Below, piece by piece: positions 24,141 through 31,540 of a stretch of 33,749 nt of DNA. Source of the DNA: Claveliimonas monacensis (GTDB taxonomy: Bacteria; Bacillota; Clostridia; Lachnospirales; Lachnospiraceae); assembly GCF_014982975.1 (NCBI RefSeq), contig NZ_JADCKL010000017.1:1-33749 (forward strand), in the 5' to 3' direction. The first letter of the stretch is position 1, and every line of letters begins with the position of its first letter. A program made the translations under genes and the position numbers. Under the pieces are notes generated by a model. The model searched no databases and had not been told where the DNA came from. It was given only the letters and a program-made list of their open reading frames with translations.

Positions 24141-24169
24141 TTGATAAAGCGATAAAGCGGATGTATAAT
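24141..24169 (+). promoter_or_regulatory. Promoter of the aminotransferase gene
   Basis: TTGATA (24141-24146), 17-bp spacer, perfect TATAAT (24164-24169), 30 bp upstream of the start. Confidence 0.75.
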
Positions 24170-24199
24170 AGATCATATGGAAAAAGAGAGGAAGAACAT

Positions 24200-25381
24200 A
24201 TGATTTCTAAGAGGATACAGGAAGTAGAGCCGTCCAGTACGGTGGAGCTGACAACGCGCATAACTGTAATGAAGAGGGAGGGGATCCCTGTCATCGGGCT
24301 CAATGTGGGTGAGCCCGATTTTGATACGCCGGCGCATATCTGCCAGGCTGCCAGGCTGGCCATGGAAGAAGGATTTACAAAGTATACGCCGGTCATGGGC
24401 ACGCTGGAGTTAAGAGAGGCCATAGCTGATAAGCTGGCGGCGGAGAATCATGTGCAGTACGGGACAGATGAGATCACCGTGGGACCGGGCGCCAAGCAGT
24501 GTATCTATGCGGCTCTCCTTGCCCTCTGCGACCCTGGAGATGAGGTGATCATTCCCTGTCCCTGCTGGGTCAGCTACACAGAGATGGTGCGGATGGCAGG
24601 CGGCGTGCCGGTAACCGTGAGAGAGGCCGGGGATTTCAGCCTTGACCTGGAGAACATCGAGCAGGCAGTGACGGATAAGACAAAGGCAGTGATCATCAAC
24701 ACACCCAATAATCCAACCGGGGCGGTGTACAGCCGCGAGAGCCTGGAGGGCCTGGCGGCCCTTGCAGAGAAATATGCGTTTTACATCATATCGGATGAGG
24801 TCTATGAGTGCATGGTGTACGGAGGGCGGGAGCATGTGAGCGTCAGTTCCCTGTCCGAGGATGCCAGGAGGAGGACTGTGCTGATCAACAGCTTTTCCAA
24901 GACCTACGCCATGACAGGGTGGAGACTTGGCTATCTGGCTGCGGAGAGGGAAGTTGTGAAGGCGATCAATGTGGTCCAGAGCCAGATGATCTCCTCTGTC
25001 AATTCCATTTCCCAGAAGGCCGGGACAGCGGCTCTTCGGGGCAGCCAGGACTGTGTCAGGGACATGGCGGCAGAGTACGAGAGGCGCTGCGCGTTCCTCC
25101 ATGAGCGGCTGAACAGCATAGAAGGGATCTGCTGCCGGAAGAGCGAGGGAGCCTTTTATCTGCTGCCGGATGTGACAGATTATATGGGCCGGGAATATAA
25201 TGGAAAGAAGATAGAGGATGATCTGGCCCTGGCGGAGTATCTCCTGGAAAAGGCCCGGGTGGCGGTGGTCCCCGGCAGCGCCTTCCTGGCGCCCGGTCAT
25301 CTGCGTATCACCTGTGCGGCCTCCATGGAGACGCTGGAGAGGGCGGCGGATGCCATGGAGGAGGCCCTTCGCCTCCTTTAG
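24200..25381 (+). CDS. PLP-dependent class I aminotransferase (aspartate aminotransferase-like)
   Basis: 393 aa, started at the ATG after GAGAGGAAG. Fold-type I, subgroup I-gamma features: GLNVGEPDFDTP, substrate and cofactor segments YTPVMGTLELREAI and GAKQCIYAALLAL, INTPNNPTGAVYS (the Asn that holds PLP), ISDEVYE, and the Schiff-base lysine K234 in NSFSKTYAMTGWRLGY. The C-terminal arginine for the substrate carboxylate is in HLRITCA. Probably transaminates aspartate or a related amino acid; exact substrate is open. It has its own promoter and lies directly before the ssrA promoter. Confidence 0.85.
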   Translation: MISKRIQEVEPSSTVELTTRITVMKREGIPVIGLNVGEPDFDTPAHICQAARLAMEEGFTKYTPVMGTLELREAIADKLAAENHVQYGTDEITVGPGAKQCIYAALLALCDPGDEVIIPCPCWVSYTEMVRMAGGVPVTVREAGDFSLDLENIEQAVTDKTKAVIINTPNNPTGAVYSRESLEGLAALAEKYAFYIISDEVYECMVYGGREHVSVSSLSEDARRRTVLINSFSKTYAMTGWRLGYLAAEREVVKAINVVQSQMISSVNSISQKAGTAALRGSQDCVRDMAAEYERRCAFLHERLNSIEGICCRKSEGAFYLLPDVTDYMGREYNGKKIEDDLALAEYLLEKARVAVVPGSAFLAPGHLRITCAASMETLERAADAMEEALRLL

Positions 25382-25405
25382 AGGCGCGCTTCTTAGGGGA
25401 AAGCC

Positions 25406-25434
25406 TTGACAGGCGGGGCGGCGGTCACTATAAT
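25406..25434 (+). promoter_or_regulatory. Promoter of ssrA
   Basis: Consensus TTGACA (25406-25411), 17-bp spacer, consensus TATAAT (25429-25434). A leader of about 75 bases precedes mature tmRNA. Confidence 0.85.
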
Positions 25435-25512
25435 AAATTAGACAGCAACAAGAACGTCTGCGGACCAGACAGCGCAGGGCGGGCAGAAGCGTGTGCCGCC
25501 TGACAGACACAG

Positions 25513-25861
25513 GGGCTTGTACTGGTTTCGACGGGGGTTTGGAAGTTGGAGAAGCCATCCGTAGCGGGACACTACGTTAAAAGTTCCAATTAAATATAAA
25601 CGCAGACAATAGAGAATTAGCGTACGCTGCCTAATTTTGGCGGCAGTCGGCCTTAGGTCATCCGCTGCTTAAGATCCCGGCTTCAACAAGGCGGAGCACT
25701 TCGTCCTCAAAGCTTTGAGGGGATGGAAGACTTTATGAAGCTACTGAAACCGGAAGCCTGTCATTAGGCGGCCGGCAGAGGGAATGTCAAACTAATGACT
25801 GTGATGGGAGATGCTCTGATGGAAAGGCTTTCGGACGCGGGTTCGATTCCCGCCAGGTCCA
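25513..25861 (+). ncRNA. ssrA: tmRNA (SsrA)
   Basis: The tRNA-like ends pair: GGGCTTG (25513-25519) with CAGGTCC (25854-25860), discriminator A at 25861; CCA is not encoded. The 5' part has the typical TTTCGACGGGGG and the 3' T-arm reads GCGGGTTCGATTCCCGC. The tag frame starts at GCA 25602 and encodes ADNRELAYAA with TAA at 25632-25634. Rescues stalled ribosomes together with SmpB, encoded upstream. Exact ends are inferred from stem pairing. Confidence 0.92.
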
Positions 25862-25875
25862 TTTTTGGAGTAAAG

Positions 25876-25910
25876 GAAAATGCCTGTTTTTACAGGCATT
25901 TTCTTTTTTT
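25876..25910 (+). terminator. Terminator of ssrA
   Basis: Perfect 12-bp stem GAAAATGCCTGT / ACAGGCATTTTC, loop TTTT, then seven T. Confidence 0.88.
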
Positions 25911-25961
25911 GATATTTTTGCAGGCATTGTCCGAGAAATTATTCATTGAAACAACAACAAT

Positions 25962-25986
25962 AAAAAAGCCCTCAAACGGAAAACCG
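25962..25986. repeat. Left copy of a 25-bp direct repeat bounding the TetR cassette
   Basis: Identical over 25 bases to 28713-28737 (core GCCCTCAAACGGAAAACCG preceded by six A). After it the two sites diverge. The left copy contains the T-tract (minus-strand sense), one full arm, the loop and three bases of the other arm of the tRNA-Ser terminator, so it is a partial copy of that terminator. Confidence 0.85.
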
Positions 25987-26064
25987 TTCCCATTTTCAAC
26001 TTGCGTTGGTGACTTCCAAAGCCTCAAATGTTCAGCTGTCCGCATTTTTAAAGTAGATCGGTTG

Positions 26065-26697
26065 TTATCTTCCAAAAGGGGCCAGCATCTTTGCGGCAAA
26101 GGACCTGGTCAGCTCATAAATCGAGCAGTGGGTGTAATCCACATGGGCCAGCCGCATCGCTTCCAGCTGTTTTTCCGTATGTGAAGTATAGGGGTAAATC
26201 CCAAATAGAAACGGAAAAAAAGCATAGAGGAACTCCTGAATATTATTTACTGTCATATCGGGAAAAAACTTTTCCAGACAACAGCTGATGGTTCTTAACG
26301 CATTTGCGTATTCCTTTTTAAAAGATACCAGGTTTTCAATCCGGCTGTTGCATTCCATATCATACAGGTTCATGCACATCAGCTTCAGCATACATCCTCT
26401 CTTTTCAAGAGTACGGGCTAATGCGTCTGCAAATGCATCGACAGATAAAGAACGATTTACCCTGGTGATTTCCTCCAGATCTGCTATCCACAATCTGTGT
26501 TCCCGTTCCAGAAGTGCCAGAAAGATTTCTTCTTTTGTTTGAAAATAGTTATAGATTGAGGTGCGTGTAAACGAGGTTTTTTCGCCTATATCCCGGATTG
26601 TAATATCCTTAAATCCCGTTGTTTCATAAAGGGAAGCACAGGCGCCTATGATTTCTTCTTTTCTTGCATTTGTTAATTCTTCTGAGCCCCTTGGCAT
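26065..26697 (-). CDS. TetR-family repressor
   Basis: 210 aa from the ATG at 26697 (after AAGGAAGG on the minus strand); longer in-frame starts exist but would reach into the promoter. N-terminal helix-turn-helix at about 10-57: ARKEEIIGACASLYETTGFKDITIRDIGEKTSFTRTSIYNYFQTKEEIF is typical TetR. The rest is the helical ligand/dimer domain with several Cys and Met; no ligand can be named. Its own promoter carries the same palindrome as the adh-flavodoxin promoter, which suggests autoregulation and control of that operon. Confidence 0.88.
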   Translation of the reverse strand: MPRGSEELTNARKEEIIGACASLYETTGFKDITIRDIGEKTSFTRTSIYNYFQTKEEIFLALLEREHRLWIADLEEITRVNRSLSVDAFADALARTLEKRGCMLKLMCMNLYDMECNSRIENLVSFKKEYANALRTISCCLEKFFPDMTVNNIQEFLYAFFPFLFGIYPYTSHTEKQLEAMRLAHVDYTHCSIYELTRSFAAKMLAPFGR

Positions 26698-26764
26698 AAC
26701 GATTCCTTCCTTCCTCATCAGCCGTTCCATTTTTAACTGCGGAGAACGGCAAATTCTGTATTGT

Positions 26765-26793
26765 ATTATAGTCTTTTTCTGACACTGCGTCAA
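26765..26793 (-). promoter_or_regulatory. Promoter of the TetR gene
   Basis: On the minus strand TTGACG (26788-26793), 17-bp spacer, TATAAT (26765-26770). Operator copy 1 overlaps the -35. Confidence 0.75.
26780..26792. promoter_or_regulatory. TetR operator, copy 1
   Basis: TGACACTGCGTCA, one position off a perfect palindrome, lying across the -35 of the TetR gene promoter. The identical 13-mer recurs at 28633 and a perfect-palindrome version at 28669. Confidence 0.75.
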
Positions 26794-26860
26794 AGAAAAA
26801 CCGCTGTTACCACATGAAAAGCAGGTACCGGAAGAAACCGTTTTGCCGGATTTAGGAAAC

Positions 26861-27331
26861 TCATGCTTCAATCATTCGTTTTGCCCACTCTGCCACTCCT
26901 GTTCCGTTCAAAAGCTGACCCTTTTTCCACACTGCATTGGGGCAATGTTCCTTCAGGCTCTTTTCGGCCTTCCCAATTCCGCTTCCACCGGAGGTGGCAA
27001 ATGGGATCAACGTCTTGCCGGAAAAGTCATAGCTTTCAAGGAATGTATCTACGATGCGGGGCTCCACATACCACCAGATGGGGAAGCCGATCAGAATGGT
27101 ATCATATTGTTCCATATCCTTTACCGGCTGTGCGATGGCAGGGCGGCAGGACGAATCATTCATTTCCAAAGTGCTGCGGCTATTTTTATCCATCCAATTC
27201 AGATCTGCGTCTGTATAGGCTTCCGCTGGACAAATTTCATATAAATCAGCTTTTAACGCCTTTGCCATCTCATTAGCTGTGCGGGCGGTAACGCCGCTGG
27301 CGGAAAAATATGCAACTAATATTTTTTTCAT
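26861..27331 (-). CDS. Flavodoxin
   Basis: 156 aa. FMN-binding electron carrier. The N-terminal phosphate loop VAYFSASGVTARTANEMA fits the flavodoxin_4-type proteins of Clostridia, followed by ILIGFPIWWYVEPRIVDTFLE and IPFATSGGSGIGKAEKSL, which contact the isoalloxazine ring. The ATG at 27331 overlaps the stop of the upstream adh gene (TGATG) after AAGGAGAG, so translation is coupled. In the operon it may deliver or accept electrons in detoxification chemistry beside the alcohol dehydrogenase (inference). Confidence 0.88.
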   Translation of the reverse strand: MKKILVAYFSASGVTARTANEMAKALKADLYEICPAEAYTDADLNWMDKNSRSTLEMNDSSCRPAIAQPVKDMEQYDTILIGFPIWWYVEPRIVDTFLESYDFSGKTLIPFATSGGSGIGKAEKSLKEHCPNAVWKKGQLLNGTGVAEWAKRMIEA

Positions 27332-28500
27332 CACAAACTCTCCTTCAAAATCTTAACAATTTCATCATGTTCCAGAACTTTATATCCGCCGGGCAGGATG
27401 ATCGTGCCGTCGGCTATGCCTTCCAGCATATCCTCTGTGGCTCCCAGGTCAGAAATGTTCATCACCAGCCCCAGTTCCTTCATCCATGCCTCCATGGCAT
27501 TCAGACCCTCCGCGGCAATCTGCTCATCAGTTTTGCCTTCCGGATTTACATCCCATACATTGATGGCAAACTTTTTAAACTTTTGTACGCCGTAAGGAAA
27601 GATGTAACGGTAGTAGGGGAGAGAGACAGCTGCCAGTGTCATGCCATGGGTAGCGTTGGTATATGCTCCCACCGACTGCCCGATCATGTGTACCATCCAG
27701 TCTGTGGATTTTCCACGGGAAACCAGGGTGTTCAGTGCCCAGGTCGCTGCCCACATCAGATTGCTCCTTGCCTCATAATCCTGCGAATCTTTATTTGCGA
27801 TCCGGCTGGCATGAATGACCGAACGCATCAGGCCTTCACTGATATAGTCGCTGGTATTGTCATCCTCACCGGAGAAATACTGTTCACAAATGTGATTAAA
27901 AATATCGTAGATCCCAGATACCATCTGGTAATGGGGCAGAGTCAGCGTATATTTCGGATTTAAGATGGCAAACCTGGGCATAATCTTTTCGTCCGCAAAT
28001 ACATGACCGATCTTCTGATGTGTGTGTGGATTGGTGATCACTGCTCCGGCATTCATCTCAGATCCAGTTCCGACCATGGTCAGGACACAACCTACCGGAA
28101 GTGTCTTGCAGGAAGGCTCCTCAAAGCGCAGATAGTATTTCTCCCACGGGTCTTCCTCACAATTTACGGAAACGGATACCGCTTTTGCATAGTCGCAGAC
28201 AGAGCCGCCGCCCACTGCCAGAAGCAGATCAGCTTGATGCTTCCTCGCGATCTCAACGCCTTCATAAAGTTTATCTACGGTCGGATTCGGCATGACGCCG
28301 GAAATCTCCGCCACATTTTTCCCGTTCTCACTCAGAATTTGGATCACTTCATCGTAGATACCATTTTTCTTGATTGAGCCTCCGCCGTAGATCAGGACGA
28401 CATTTTTCCCGTACTTGGGAAGCTCTCTATTCAAATCGTTCAGGGACTCATCGCCAAAGTACAGTTTCGTGGGGGTGCAGAATGAAAAATTACCCAACAT
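27331..28500 (-). CDS. Iron-containing alcohol dehydrogenase (YqhD/butanol dehydrogenase type)
   Basis: 389 aa, started at the ATG eight bases after AGGAGG on the minus strand. NAD(P)H-dependent reduction of aldehydes or ketones with a divalent metal. The N-terminal FSFCTPTKLYFG, dinucleotide-binding GKNVVLIYGGGSIKKNG and AVGGGSVCDYAKA mark this branch; metal ligands lie in GIYDIFNHICEQYF (Asp, His), MIGQSVGAYTNATHGMTLA (His residues). Such enzymes often detoxify reactive aldehydes, and TetR control with a flavodoxin partner fits that; substrate is not known. Confidence 0.88.
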   Translation of the reverse strand: MLGNFSFCTPTKLYFGDESLNDLNRELPKYGKNVVLIYGGGSIKKNGIYDEVIQILSENGKNVAEISGVMPNPTVDKLYEGVEIARKHQADLLLAVGGGSVCDYAKAVSVSVNCEEDPWEKYYLRFEEPSCKTLPVGCVLTMVGTGSEMNAGAVITNPHTHQKIGHVFADEKIMPRFAILNPKYTLTLPHYQMVSGIYDIFNHICEQYFSGEDDNTSDYISEGLMRSVIHASRIANKDSQDYEARSNLMWAATWALNTLVSRGKSTDWMVHMIGQSVGAYTNATHGMTLAAVSLPYYRYIFPYGVQKFKKFAINVWDVNPEGKTDEQIAAEGLNAMEAWMKELGLVMNISDLGATEDMLEGIADGTIILPGGYKVLEHDEIVKILKESL

Positions 28501-28512
28501 AATCAAAACCTC

Positions 28513-28605
28513 CTATTCTTTGATCCGTATTGCTTTGCCATTTACATCAGCCAGCACGATCGATGCGCCGGATTCCGCAAAAGACTTTGCTGTTGTTAAG
28601 GGCAT
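28513..28605 (-). pseudogene. Short-chain dehydrogenase remnant
   Basis: A 30-codon frame (ATG 28605 to TAG 28513) whose residues TAKSFAESGASIVLADVNG match the second alpha-helix and beta-strand region of short-chain dehydrogenases, normally residues about 15-40 of a 250-residue protein. Just upstream, in frame, GTASDMPLT resembles a decayed TGxxxGxG cofactor motif. The rest of the gene is missing: the frame stops at the ribosome site of adh. It lies between the operators and adh, so a deletion probably brought the promoter close to adh. Confidence 0.6.
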
Positions 28606-28632
28606 ATCAGAAGCAGTTCCTGCTTTTTATTC

Positions 28633-28645
28633 TGACACTGCGTCA
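28633..28645. promoter_or_regulatory. TetR operator, copy 2
   Basis: TGACACTGCGTCA, identical to copy 1. It lies just downstream of the -10 of the adh operon promoter, over the expected transcribed start region; 36 bp centre to centre from copy 3. Confidence 0.75.
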
Positions 28646-28653
28646 GTACCCTT

Positions 28654-28682
28654 AATATAGCACCGTTCTGACACTGTGTCAA
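28654..28682 (-). promoter_or_regulatory. Promoter of the adh-flavodoxin operon
   Basis: On the minus strand TTGACA (28677-28682), 17-bp spacer, TATATT (28654-28659). Operators sit on the -35 and just after the -10. Confidence 0.8.
28669..28681. promoter_or_regulatory. TetR operator, copy 3 (perfect palindrome)
   Basis: TGACACTGTGTCA, a perfect 6-1-6 palindrome that overlaps the -35 of the adh promoter. Confidence 0.8.
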
Positions 28683-28711
28683 TATACTTTTTACTTATGG
28701 AGTGTAGGAAT

Positions 28712-28744
28712 AAAAAAAGCCCTCAAACGGAAAACCGCTTGAGG
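28712..28744 (-). terminator. Terminator of tRNA-Ser; contains the right copy of the 25-bp repeat
   Basis: In minus-strand sense the stem CCTCAAGCGG / CCGTTTGAGG (one G-T pair) with loop TTTT is followed by GGC and seven T. The direct-repeat copy covers 28713-28737, which is the T-tract, one arm, the loop and three bases of the other arm. Confidence 0.85.
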
Positions 28745-28758
28745 ACTGGATTTTCTGA

Positions 28759-28850
28759 CGGAGACGGAGGGATTCGAACCCTCGTACCGGCGATAAAACC
28801 GATAAACTGATTTCGAGTCAGCCCCGTTACGGCCACTTCGGTACGTCTCC
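28759..28850 (-). tRNA. tRNA-Ser (anticodon CGA)
   Basis: Acceptor stem GGAGACG / CGTCTCC, anticodon stem-loop CTGA-CTCGAAA-TCAG giving anticodon CGA (reads UCG), T-arm GAGGGTTCGAATCCCTC and a long variable arm as in class II tRNAs. Length of 92 fits serine. CCA is not encoded. Terminator follows on the minus strand. Confidence 0.92.
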
Positions 28851-28926
28851 AGAAACATGCTGCCCGTCTTAAAAGCGCTGAACAGCACAAATCATTATAG
28901 CATGTTCCAAAAAAATAGAAAAGATT

Positions 28927-29214
28927 TTATTTGGATTTTTTTCTGCGGCCGAACAGCCCTTTCTTTCCCTCGCGCTCTTCCTTGCCGATGGCCAGAAGTT
29001 CATCGTAGGCCCGGCGCATCTCTGTCTCACGCTTCTCGCGCACAGCCTTGGGCGGGATATTGGCGTACTTGGGATAGTGTTCCTCCTCTTCCTCCTGTGC
29101 CTGTGGAGCCTTCTGCTCCGGCAGGCGGTATTTTTTTCTGCAGGTGTCACAGAGACCAAATCTGGGGTCTTTCCTGCTGATCCTTAATTCGTTTCCACAT
29201 CTGGGACAGTTCAT
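28927..29214 (-). CDS. Small zinc-ribbon protein, unknown function
   Basis: 95 aa from the ATG at 29214, after GAGGAGGACAACC; a longer frame would reach into the promoter region. N-terminal zinc ribbon with C3, C6, C22 and C25 (CPRCG and CDTCRKKY), followed by an acidic linker with six consecutive Glu (EEEEE stretch) and a strongly basic helical tail ending RRKKSK. The charge pattern suggests a nucleic-acid or ribosome-associated protein (inference). Divergent from the response regulator gene. Confidence 0.7.
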   Translation of the reverse strand: MNCPRCGNELRISRKDPRFGLCDTCRKKYRLPEQKAPQAQEEEEEHYPKYANIPPKAVREKRETEMRRAYDELLAIGKEEREGKKGLFGRRKKSK

Positions 29215-29340
29215 GGTTGTCCTCCTCCTCATTAGATCTTGCTGATTACCCATTATACCATATTTCTGAAAAAATTTCACAAAAGGAACATAGAATACTG
29301 CTATAATAGTGTAAAATGGAAGCGGCAGGAGGTAATTTTG

Positions 29341-30018
29341 ATGGAAAAGCTGAAAATACTGGTGGTCGATGACGAGAGCCGCATGCGCAAACTGGTCCGG
29401 GATTTCCTGGAGAGAGAGGGATTTCTGGTGCTGGAGGCCGGGGACGGCATGGAGGCCATGGATATTTTTTATGAGAATAAAGACATCGCGCTTATGATCC
29501 TGGATGTCATGATGCCGAAGATGGACGGATGGCAGGTGTGCAGAGAAGTGCGCCAGTCTTCAAAAGTGCCCATTATCATGCTGACAGCCAGGGGAGAAGA
29601 GCGGGATGAGCTCCAGGGCTTCAGCCTGGGAGTGGACGAATATATATCTAAGCCCTTCAGCCCCAAGATCCTGGTGGCAAGGGTGGAGGCGATCCTGAGG
29701 CGTACCCGGGACGGGGAGGCGCAGGAGACGCTGGAAGCAGGCGGCATTGAGCTGGACAAGACAGCCCACATTGTGAAGCTGGACGGGGAAGTGGTAGAAC
29801 TCAGTTACAAAGAGTTTGAGCTTCTCACCTACTTTATGGAAAATAAGGGCGTAGCCCTCTCCAGGGAAAAGATCCTGAACAATGTGTGGAACTATGACTA
29901 TTTCGGCGATGCCAGGACGATAGACACTCATGTGAAGAAACTGCGGAGCAAGCTGGGAGACAAGGGAAATTACATCAAGACAGTCTGGGGCATGGGTTAT
30001 AAATTTGAGGTGGCATAG
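29341..30018 (+). CDS. OmpR/PhoB-family response regulator
   Basis: 225 aa; ATG at 29341 behind CAGGAGGTAATTTTG. Receiver domain 1-120 with the acidic pair D10/D11, phosphorylation site D55 in MILDVMMPKMDG, Thr in MLTARGEE and Lys in YISKPF. Winged-helix DNA-binding domain at about 135-225: ELSYKEFELLTYFMENKG, VWNYDYFGDARTIDTHVKKLRSKLG, VWGMGYKFE. Its upstream region holds an extended -10 (TGCTATAAT, 29299-29307) without a clear -35. The kinase gene starts on the next base after its stop. Confidence 0.92.
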   Translation: MEKLKILVVDDESRMRKLVRDFLEREGFLVLEAGDGMEAMDIFYENKDIALMILDVMMPKMDGWQVCREVRQSSKVPIIMLTARGEERDELQGFSLGVDEYISKPFSPKILVARVEAILRRTRDGEAQETLEAGGIELDKTAHIVKLDGEVVELSYKEFELLTYFMENKGVALSREKILNNVWNYDYFGDARTIDTHVKKLRSKLGDKGNYIKTVWGMGYKFEVA

Positions 30019-31476
30019 ATGAAGCATTCAATACGCAGGCAGATGATCGCCATATTTGTGGGACTGATCGTCTGTATGCTGGTGATTCTCCTTGTACTGG
30101 TTGGCGCCGGCCTGGAGCCCTACTATGTCAGGGAAAAGGAAGAAAATTTTAAAGAACTATACAAGGAGATAGAAAGCCTGGCGGAAGGAGAAGAACTGAC
30201 AGAGGACGAGGTCAGCCAGATCAACCGCACGGCAGAACGCTACAATTTCTACTATATCGTGTGGAATTTTTCCAATGAGAATGGTTTTTCCAATCTCCAC
30301 GACAGCCAGATGCTGCTGGTGCAGCTGGGCGGCGTCCTGTTCAATAAGATCGACAGCCGGGTGATGGAGAGAAATGACAATTACCAGGTGGTGGAGTTCC
30401 GGGATAATACCCAGCAGGTGGACTATCTCGCCCTCTGGGGAACAGTGGGGAATTCCTACAATATCTTTATCCGCAGTCCTCTGGAGAGTATCCAGGAGAC
30501 CATGGGACTGTTTTTCCGCTTCCTTCTGATCGTTGGTATCGCTGTGATCGCAGGGGGAATCCTGTTTGTCTGGTACTTTTCCAGACGGCTCACGGAGCCT
30601 CTGCGGGAGCTGGCTGTCCTGTCTGCCAGGATGGCTGACCTGGATTTTAATGCCAAGTACACCAGCGGCGGCGGTGGCGAGATCGGTGTGCTGGGAGAGA
30701 ACTTTAACATCATGTCCCAGAAGCTGGAAAACACCATCTCAGAGCTGAAGAATGCCAACTTCCGCCTGCAGCAGGATATTGAGCAGAAAGAAAAGATGGA
30801 GAAGATGCGTACCGACTTCATGGGGAATGTATCCCATGAGCTGAAGACGCCTATCGCCCTCATTCAGGGCTACGCAGAAGGGCTGAAGGAAGGAGTCAGC
30901 GACGATCCGGAGAGCAGGGAATTCTACTGTGACGTGATCATGGATGAGGCCTCCAAGATGAACCAGATGGTGAAAAACCTCATGACTCTGAACCAGCTTG
31001 AATTCGGAGATGAAAATGTGGAGTTCCAGCGGTTTGACCTGACGGAACTGATCCGTGGCGTGCTCCAGAGCATGGAGATCATGGCCCAGCAGAAGGAGGC
31101 CAAGGTCCAGTTCCGGCAGAAAGATTCGGTCTATGTGTGGGCGGATGAGTTCAAGGCGGAGCAGGTTGTGAGAAACTATGTGAGCAACGCGTTTAACCAT
31201 CTGGACGGAGACCGGGTAGTGGATGTGAAGATCATCCCCGCCGGGGAAAAGGTGAAGGTGACTGTGTTCAACACAGGCACCCCCATTCCGGAGGAGGATG
31301 TGCCCCACATCTGGGAGAAGTTTTACAAGGTGGACAAGGCCCACACCAGAGAGTACGGGGGCAACGGCATCGGGCTTTCCATTGTGAAGGCCATTATGGA
31401 CTCCTTCCATCAGGAATATGGTGTCAACAACTACGATAACGGCGTGGAATTCTGGTTTGAGCTGGATGTGAAATAG
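30019..31476 (+). CDS. Membrane sensor histidine kinase
   Basis: 485 aa; partner of the preceding regulator. Two membrane helices (about 8-31 and 165-188) enclose an extracellular sensor of about 130 residues; then HAMP (SRRLTEPLRELAVLSARMADLDF), a coiled coil, and the HisKA domain with VSHELKTPIALIQGYAEG (H273). ATPase boxes: N box NYVSNAFNHL, G1 VFNTGTPIP, F box WEKFYKVDKA, G2 GGNGIGLSIV. Resembles cell-envelope/antibiotic-sensing kinases of Firmicutes, but the signal cannot be named. Confidence 0.9.
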   Translation: MKHSIRRQMIAIFVGLIVCMLVILLVLVGAGLEPYYVREKEENFKELYKEIESLAEGEELTEDEVSQINRTAERYNFYYIVWNFSNENGFSNLHDSQMLLVQLGGVLFNKIDSRVMERNDNYQVVEFRDNTQQVDYLALWGTVGNSYNIFIRSPLESIQETMGLFFRFLLIVGIAVIAGGILFVWYFSRRLTEPLRELAVLSARMADLDFNAKYTSGGGGEIGVLGENFNIMSQKLENTISELKNANFRLQQDIEQKEKMEKMRTDFMGNVSHELKTPIALIQGYAEGLKEGVSDDPESREFYCDVIMDEASKMNQMVKNLMTLNQLEFGDENVEFQRFDLTELIRGVLQSMEIMAQQKEAKVQFRQKDSVYVWADEFKAEQVVRNYVSNAFNHLDGDRVVDVKIIPAGEKVKVTVFNTGTPIPEEDVPHIWEKFYKVDKAHTREYGGNGIGLSIVKAIMDSFHQEYGVNNYDNGVEFWFELDVK

Positions 31477-31540
31477 AAAATATGGTAGACTGGAACTGCG
31501 TACAGACTGTGACACATACAGAAAGGAACCGGGAAGACAG

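Noticed and set aside
25882-25930. Repeated CAGGCATT near the ssrA terminator as an integration core
   Set aside because: Eight bases only, 28 bp apart, and explained by chance next to a stem; the 25-bp repeat is a far stronger candidate.
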